Shown here: one piece after another, positions 59,524 through 64,000 of the stretch
Layout: each line of letters starts with the position of its first letter
How positions within the stretch are numbered: position 1 is the first letter of the stretch
Assembly (NCBI GenBank): GCA_034437275.1
Contig: DAOTUD010000020.1
Span: 1-64,000, forward strand
From: TC-15 sp034437275
GTDB lineage: Bacteria > Chloroflexota > Anaerolineae > Aggregatilineales > Aggregatilineaceae
Length of the DNA: 64,000 bases
Reading direction: 5' to 3'
Notes under the pieces: generated by a model
The model's database searches: none
Told to the model about the DNA's origin: nothing
Seen by the model: only the letters and a program-made list of their open reading frames with translations
Made by a program: the position numbers and the translations under genes

Positions 59524-61200
59524 ATGAGGAAACTCTCCTATCTCGTACTTATTTTGGCCCTGGCGATGCCGCTGGCATTGCCCTTTGCCCCGGCGCTGGC
59601 ACAAGACGATGGGGCGGTCAAAACCCGCTTAGAAGAGTACAACGCCAATTTACCCCCCGCCTATGGGAACATTTCCGTTGATGATTTAGCCATCGAAATG
59701 CTCGAAAAGCCGGACCTGCTCCTGCTCGACGTGAGCACGCCGGAAGAGTATGAAGACGGCCACATCATGGGCGCGGTCAACGTCCCGCTGCGCGAGCTTG
59801 GCAAGAATCTGGCGCTGCTGCCGGATGCCGACGCCGAAATCGTGACGATCTGCGGTTCGGGCTTCCGTTCCGCGATTGCTATGACATCGCTGCAGATCCT
59901 GGGCTATACCGACGTCCGCAACATGCGGGGCGGTATGCGGGCCTGGGCCGGGGCCGAGTATGAAACCACGACCGACGCGGTCGTCCCCGCCGAAGGCACC
60001 GCACCGGACTTCGACGAGGCCGTAGTTGCTGGTGTCGACGCGCAGCTTTCCGCGCTGCCGGATGGCTGGGGCGGCATTAGCCCCGATGCGCTCGATCTCA
60101 AGTTGGTCGAAGACCCGCCCGCCATGCTGATCGACGTGCGTTCCCCTGGCGAGTGGGACGAGCTGGGCTATATTGCGGGCGCAGAACTGATGCCCCTCGA
60201 ATCGCTGATGGATTTCGCCGGTGAGTGGCCGGAAGACAAGGACGCCAGCATCGTGGTCTACTGTGCGGTTGGGCATCGGGGCAACATGGCCGCGACCATC
60301 ATCCGCACGATGGGCTACACCAACGTGCTGAACCTGTCCAGCGGGTTTAACGGCTGGGCGACGGCTGGACTGCCGGTCGAAGGTGGCGCGGGTGATGCGG
60401 CGGACGCCGCCGAACTCGACGTTGAGGCGCTGCTGGCTGACTACGTCGTCAATCTGCCGGTGACCTTCAACGCGATCCGCGCGGACGACCTGAGCATTGA
60501 GCTGGCCGAAAAGCCCGATCTGCTGCTGGTCGACGTCCGCACGCCGGACGAATTCGTCGACGGTCACCTGGCCGGCGCGGTCAATGTGCCGCTGAACGAA
60601 CTGACGGCGCACCTGGATATGATGCCGGACCAGGACCAGGAAATCGTGGTCTACTGCGGCAGCGGCCACCGTTCCGCGATGGCGATGGTGATTCTCAACC
60701 TGCTCGGCTACGAGAACACGCGCAGCCTGCTGGGTGGCGTGCAGGCGTGGGGCGCGGCAGACCTGCCTGTGACCACCGATGTCACCGAATACGAAGGCGG
60801 CGCAGCGCCGGAAGTCGATCCGCTGGTCTTCGAACTGGCCGACAACTACGTGCAGAATATCCCGGCGGGCTACTACTCCATCAGCGCCGACGCGTTGAAC
60901 ACCGCGCTGGTCGAAGAACCGCCGTTCCTGATCGATGTCCGCACCCCGCCGGAGCTTGAAAACGGCTACATCCCGGGGGCGGTTCACATCGAACTGCGGA
61001 CCTTCATGGAAAACATGGACCAGTGGCCAGATGACAAGGCCGAGACGGTAGTGCTATACTGTGGTAGCGATCACCGCGCGGTGGTTGCGATGGTTGCGAT
61101 GCAACTGATGGGCTACGAGGACGTAACGTCGCTGGCCGGGGGGCTGCAGGCATGGCTGGCTAACGAGTATCCAGTCACGACAGAAGCCATAGCTAACTGA
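59524..61200 (+). CDS. Secreted protein with four rhodanese domains, ExtH-like
   Basis: The 558-residue product has a signal peptide (to ALAQ) and four rhodanese domains of about 120 residues. Active-site loops are CGSGFRS (about 110), CAVGHRG (about 247), CGSGHRS (about 378) and CGSDHRA (about 514), each preceded by D-[VS]-[RS]-[ST]-P-x-E and GHI/YIxGA. All four keep the catalytic Cys. It could bind or transfer sulfane sulfur or selenium on the outer side of the membrane. The name ExtH (rhodanese-like protein of the selenite/tellurite operon) is recalled from Geobacter. It lies directly downstream of the ExtKL-like gene. Confidence 0.92.
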   Translation: MRKLSYLVLILALAMPLALPFAPALAQDDGAVKTRLEEYNANLPPAYGNISVDDLAIEMLEKPDLLLLDVSTPEEYEDGHIMGAVNVPLRELGKNLALLPDADAEIVTICGSGFRSAIAMTSLQILGYTDVRNMRGGMRAWAGAEYETTTDAVVPAEGTAPDFDEAVVAGVDAQLSALPDGWGGISPDALDLKLVEDPPAMLIDVRSPGEWDELGYIAGAELMPLESLMDFAGEWPEDKDASIVVYCAVGHRGNMAATIIRTMGYTNVLNLSSGFNGWATAGLPVEGGAGDAADAAELDVEALLADYVVNLPVTFNAIRADDLSIELAEKPDLLLVDVRTPDEFVDGHLAGAVNVPLNELTAHLDMMPDQDQEIVVYCGSGHRSAMAMVILNLLGYENTRSLLGGVQAWGAADLPVTTDVTEYEGGAAPEVDPLVFELADNYVQNIPAGYYSISADALNTALVEEPPFLIDVRTPPELENGYIPGAVHIELRTFMENMDQWPDDKAETVVLYCGSDHRAVVAMVAMQLMGYEDVTSLAGGLQAWLANEYPVTTEAIAN

Positions 61201-61280
61201 GCCAAAGGCGCTTGACAGTCTATACGGACCTCAATGCCCCGCGCGGTGTTGGGGTCTGTTGCGTATCAGGAGGAATAAAA

Positions 61281-63137
61281 ATGCGTTTAAGGGTCTTTTT
61301 GCTACTTATATTCTTGCTTGTGTTGGGCACAGCCCCCACCCTGGCGGACGATGGCGGCGACGAGTTGATTCCTATCATGCCGGACAACGTCGACCAGGTG
61401 GAACAACTGCGCGTGCTGTCCGAGATCAAAGCCTGGGACGCGGCGTGGTCCCCGTCGGGCCGCCAGCTTGCCGTCGGCACCCTGGACGGGGTGCAGTTGT
61501 GCTACTGCGAAACATTCCAGAACCCCCAGATGCTCGACAATTTTAAAGGCGTGAATGCCTATCGTGTGGCGTGGTCATCGGATGGCACGCTGCTGGCGGC
61601 AGGCACCGCTGGCTCGCCCGCCCAGGTGATCGTGCAGGATATGTCGACCAATCAGAGCTGGTCGGTGGATGTCGAAGCGGACGTGCTCAGCCTGGACTTT
61701 AGCCCCAACGACAGCTTGCTGGCCGTTGGGCTGGCCCGGAATAAGGGCGTGCGCGTGCTGTCCACCGTCGACGGGAGCGAATTCACGCGGTTCTCGGCAG
61801 ACACGCCGGTCGAAACGCTGGCCTTCACCCCCAGCGGGACGGAACTGCTCTACCCTGCCGCGCGGGAGATGCTGCGCCGCCAGCCGTTGAACGAGCAGTC
61901 TGCATTGGAAATACCGGTCGCCTGTACGATCACCGATCTGCGTGTCAGCTCGAACGGCGGCCAGCCGCGTGTGTTGATCTCGACGTTTGACTGCTGCGTG
62001 AACATGATCGATCTGGATACCGGCGCGGTGCTGTACAAAACGGTGTGCGGGCAGGCGTTCGCGCTGGATTTCAACACCGATGGCAGCCTGTTTATGACTG
62101 GTAACCAGGACGGCACGATCCACTTTCTGGATTCCGCCGACGGTGCGAATCTGGCTACCCTCGCAGCCCACAAGGATGAAGTTATCCGGCTGGACGTGCA
62201 TCCTGACGGCACCCGCATCGTGACCGTTAGCCTGGACGACACCGTCCGGGTGTTTGGCATCCCCAAGCAAAGCGTGGCGGTGCCGTGTGATGTTGCCGAA
62301 ATTCCAGAAGGCGTGCCGGTGGGTGAAATTCTGTACCACGCGCAGCCGACGACCGGCGGCCCCGGCGCGATCTACCACGTACTGGCGTGGTGTGGTGAGC
62401 ACACCCGTATGCTGGACGGGGCGCTGTACCCGGCCTGGTCCCCGGACGGATCGCAGCTCGCGTTCCAGTACGTCAACCCGGATACCGGCCAACTGGACGG
62501 GCTGTGGCTGGCCGAGGCCGACGGCACCAACCTGCGCCCGGTTCCCAACAGCCTGCCCCGCGACCGCGCGCCAAGCTGGTCGCCGGACGGGAACGCGCTG
62601 GTGTTTGAGTCCTTCCGCGAGGGCAACAGCGGCCTGTACACCGTCGACCTGGCGAGTGAGACGGTCGTGCCGCTGCTGGTGAGCGCGGACGCTGCGTACG
62701 AGCAGCCGGTGTGGTCGCCGGATGGCGAGACCATCGCTTACCTCATGCGCGCGACGACCATGCAGGGCGAGGTCCGCTACCTGTACGTCGTCAACGCCGA
62801 TGGCAGCGAGCCGCGCCGGCTTTCCGACCTGACGTATGTGACCAGCGTGGCCTGGTCGCCGGACGGCACGCAGCTTGTGCTGGCCGCCGAGCAGACCGCG
62901 TTCACGGCCAACATCATCGTGCTGGACATGACCAACGGCGACACCACCGTGCTCACCGAAGGCGCGGTCGATACACAGCCGGTCTGGTCGCCGGACCAGC
63001 GCCACATCGCGTTTGTGCGCGGTGATGCGCTGATGATCGTGCCGGTGGATGGCTCCGAAGACCCCCACCCGGTGGTGCGGCTGGCCGACACCTATGGCAG
63101 CACCGGCCTGTCGTGGAAAGCGCTGGAGACGGACTGA
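61281..63137 (+). CDS. Secreted double beta-propeller protein
   Basis: ATG 61281 has AGGAGG upstream; an in-frame start at 61212 lacks one. The 618-residue product has a signal peptide (to TLAD). A WD40-like propeller follows (about 50-340; blades with AWSPSGRQLAVG, AWSSDGTLLAAG, DFSPNDSLLAVG, TMT-like GNQDGTIHFLD, VSLDDTVRVFG). A TolB/PD40-type propeller then follows (about 370-610; AWSPDGSQLAFQY, SWSPDGNALVFES, VWSPDGETIAYL, AWSPDGTQLVLAA, VWSPDQRHIAFV). Such proteins bind partners or ligands outside the cell; the role here is unknown. It shares propeller logic with the inserted permease domain at 33-35 kb. Confidence 0.85.
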   Translation: MRLRVFLLLIFLLVLGTAPTLADDGGDELIPIMPDNVDQVEQLRVLSEIKAWDAAWSPSGRQLAVGTLDGVQLCYCETFQNPQMLDNFKGVNAYRVAWSSDGTLLAAGTAGSPAQVIVQDMSTNQSWSVDVEADVLSLDFSPNDSLLAVGLARNKGVRVLSTVDGSEFTRFSADTPVETLAFTPSGTELLYPAAREMLRRQPLNEQSALEIPVACTITDLRVSSNGGQPRVLISTFDCCVNMIDLDTGAVLYKTVCGQAFALDFNTDGSLFMTGNQDGTIHFLDSADGANLATLAAHKDEVIRLDVHPDGTRIVTVSLDDTVRVFGIPKQSVAVPCDVAEIPEGVPVGEILYHAQPTTGGPGAIYHVLAWCGEHTRMLDGALYPAWSPDGSQLAFQYVNPDTGQLDGLWLAEADGTNLRPVPNSLPRDRAPSWSPDGNALVFESFREGNSGLYTVDLASETVVPLLVSADAAYEQPVWSPDGETIAYLMRATTMQGEVRYLYVVNADGSEPRRLSDLTYVTSVAWSPDGTQLVLAAEQTAFTANIIVLDMTNGDTTVLTEGAVDTQPVWSPDQRHIAFVRGDALMIVPVDGSEDPHPVVRLADTYGSTGLSWKALETD

Positions 63138-63169
63138 GCGCCGCACACGATATGTACCTATGAGACAAG

Positions 63170-63199
63170 GACGGCGATCCAGACAGATCGCCGTCTTTT
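63170..63199 (+). terminator. Terminator after the double-propeller gene
   Basis: GACGGCGATC and GATCGCCGTC form a perfect 10-pair stem with a 6-base loop, followed by TTTTA. Confidence 0.85.
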
Positions 63200-63245
63200 A
63201 GCTTTCGGCAGCTTGCGAGGCCTGTCGAAGAGGAGGAGACGTATT

Positions 63246-64000
63246 ATGGCGTTACTGGTTTCGTACCACACGGCCAAAGGCCCGCGTTACGGGCTGGTAG
63301 TCAACGACCGCATCCACGAATGGGCAGGCGACAGCGTGCTGTACGGCGACTATGTGCCCGGGCGCGCGGTGATGCCGCTGGCCGAGGCACAGTTGCTGCC
63401 GCCGGTGGTGCCCAGCAAGATCGTATGCGTCGGGCGCAATTATGCCGCCCATGCCGCCGAACATCAGGCGGCGGTGCCGGACGAGCCGATGCTGTTCCTC
63501 AAACCGCCCAGCGCGTTGATCGGGCATCGCCAGCCGGTTCAGGTCCCCGCCGGGATCGGGCGCGTCGATCACGAGGCCGAACTGGCCGTGATCATCGGCA
63601 GCTCGGCGCAGGGCGTCAGCCATGACGAGGCGCTCGACTACGTGCTGGGCTACACCTGCGCCAACGACGTCAGTGCCCGCGTGTTCCAGCAGAAGGACGG
63701 GCAGTGGGGCCGCGCCAAAGGCTTCGACACGTTTTGCCCGCTCGGCCCCTGGATCACCACCGACCTCGACCCGCTGGACCTGGGCGTGTGGGGCTTTGTC
63801 AACGGCGAACTGCGCCAGGATGACCGCACCGCCAGCATGGTCTTCGATGTGCCCGCGCTGATCGCGTTCATCAGTGGCGTGATGACGCTCCAGCCCGGCG
63901 ACGTGATCCTGACCGGCACGCCGGCGGGCGTTAGCGAGCTGCACGCGGGCGACGTGGTGCGCGTCGAGATCGAAGGCATCGGCGTGTTGGAAAACCCGGT
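63246..64000 (+). CDS. Fumarylacetoacetate hydrolase-family protein, partial
   Basis: GAGGAGGAG precedes the ATG. The 251 codons visible, open at the window edge, encode an FAH-family barrel. Motifs are VCVGRNYAAHAAEH, EPMLFLKPPSALIG, acid residues of the metal site in DHEAELAVIIG, LGYTCANDVSAR, GRAKGFDTFCPLGPWI and LQPGDVILTGTPAGV. This matches 2-hydroxyhepta-2,4-diene-1,7-dioate isomerase or acylpyruvase-type enzymes. Only the last few residues should be missing. It is set apart from the propeller gene by a terminator. Confidence 0.93.
   Translation, partial: MALLVSYHTAKGPRYGLVVNDRIHEWAGDSVLYGDYVPGRAVMPLAEAQLLPPVVPSKIVCVGRNYAAHAAEHQAAVPDEPMLFLKPPSALIGHRQPVQVPAGIGRVDHEAELAVIIGSSAQGVSHDEALDYVLGYTCANDVSARVFQQKDGQWGRAKGFDTFCPLGPWITTDLDPLDLGVWGFVNGELRQDDRTASMVFDVPALIAFISGVMTLQPGDVILTGTPAGVSELHAGDVVRVEIEGIGVLENP

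Noticed and set aside
1..64000. CRISPR array or prophage
   Set aside because: No regularly spaced repeats with unique spacers, integrase, terminase or structural phage genes were seen.

Overview
The window is GC-rich bacterial DNA, most likely from a free-living heterotroph of the phylum Chloroflexota, class Anaerolineae. This is an inference from the gene families present: large secreted carbohydrate-active enzymes, many ABC uptake systems, lipobox-less solute-binding proteins, a multiheme cytochrome/NrfD module and a URO-D-like protein in a sugar operon. No rRNA is present to prove it. Two tRNAs (Gln-UUG, Cys-GCA), recA and rpsT mark it as chromosome.

Region by region. 1-2.0 kb: a cytochrome b gene cut off by what looks like the end of a mobile element, preceded by a three-repeat secreted protein resembling ExtJ. 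2.1-7.7 kb: an AIM24-family protein, glutaminyl cyclase, ABC exporter and SLC13-type transporter. 7.9-12.4 kb: a secreted 1,496-residue pullulanase. 12.5-25.9 kb: a xylose/pentose locus with divergent arms. One arm is LacI, aldolase, PfkB kinase, URO-D-like, xylA, xylB; the other is a sugar ABC importer and a GH2 glycosidase. Good promoters and LacI-type palindromes lie between them. 26-29.8 kb: a palindromic repeat element, a radical SAM protein, a PEBP lipoprotein, a DapA-family aldolase and a hydrolase.

29.8-37.3 kb: a dipeptide/oligopeptide-type ABC importer with two abnormal subunits. Its substrate-binding protein is circularly permuted: the segment that normally begins the family is at the C-terminus. 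Its DppC-type permease carries a WD40-like propeller of about 420 residues inserted in the first extracytoplasmic loop. 37.4-52.7 kb: tRNA-Gln, recA, an SdrD-like surface protein, a ClpN-only protein, exopolysaccharide genes, an M20 peptidase, a membrane cytochrome b-like protein with a second ExtJ-like protein and a two-component system, a class V aminotransferase, tRNA-Cys, a PIN/TRAM protein and rpsT.

52.9-61.2 kb: an electron-transfer locus. NrfD, a Tat-exported ferredoxin and an 8-heme cytochrome c form one arm with a LysR regulator. On the other side is an 11-heme cytochrome matching the ExtKL (seleno)protein family, read through an in-frame UGA followed by a SECIS-like hairpin, then a secreted protein with four rhodanese domains (ExtH-like). 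Between the arms lies a roughly 320-nt structured RNA resembling a stand-alone HEARO/omega RNA without iscB. 61.3-64.0 kb: a secreted double-propeller protein and a fumarylacetoacetate-hydrolase-family gene running off the end.

Functionally the window combines polysaccharide degradation (pullulanase, GH2, sugar importer, xylose catabolism), peptide uptake by an unusual importer, and a quinone-linked multiheme electron conduit with probable selenium/sulfur chemistry. The two ExtJ-like genes share 11-bp-phased repeats upstream of their -10 boxes, suggesting that the OmpR-family regulator encoded here controls both.
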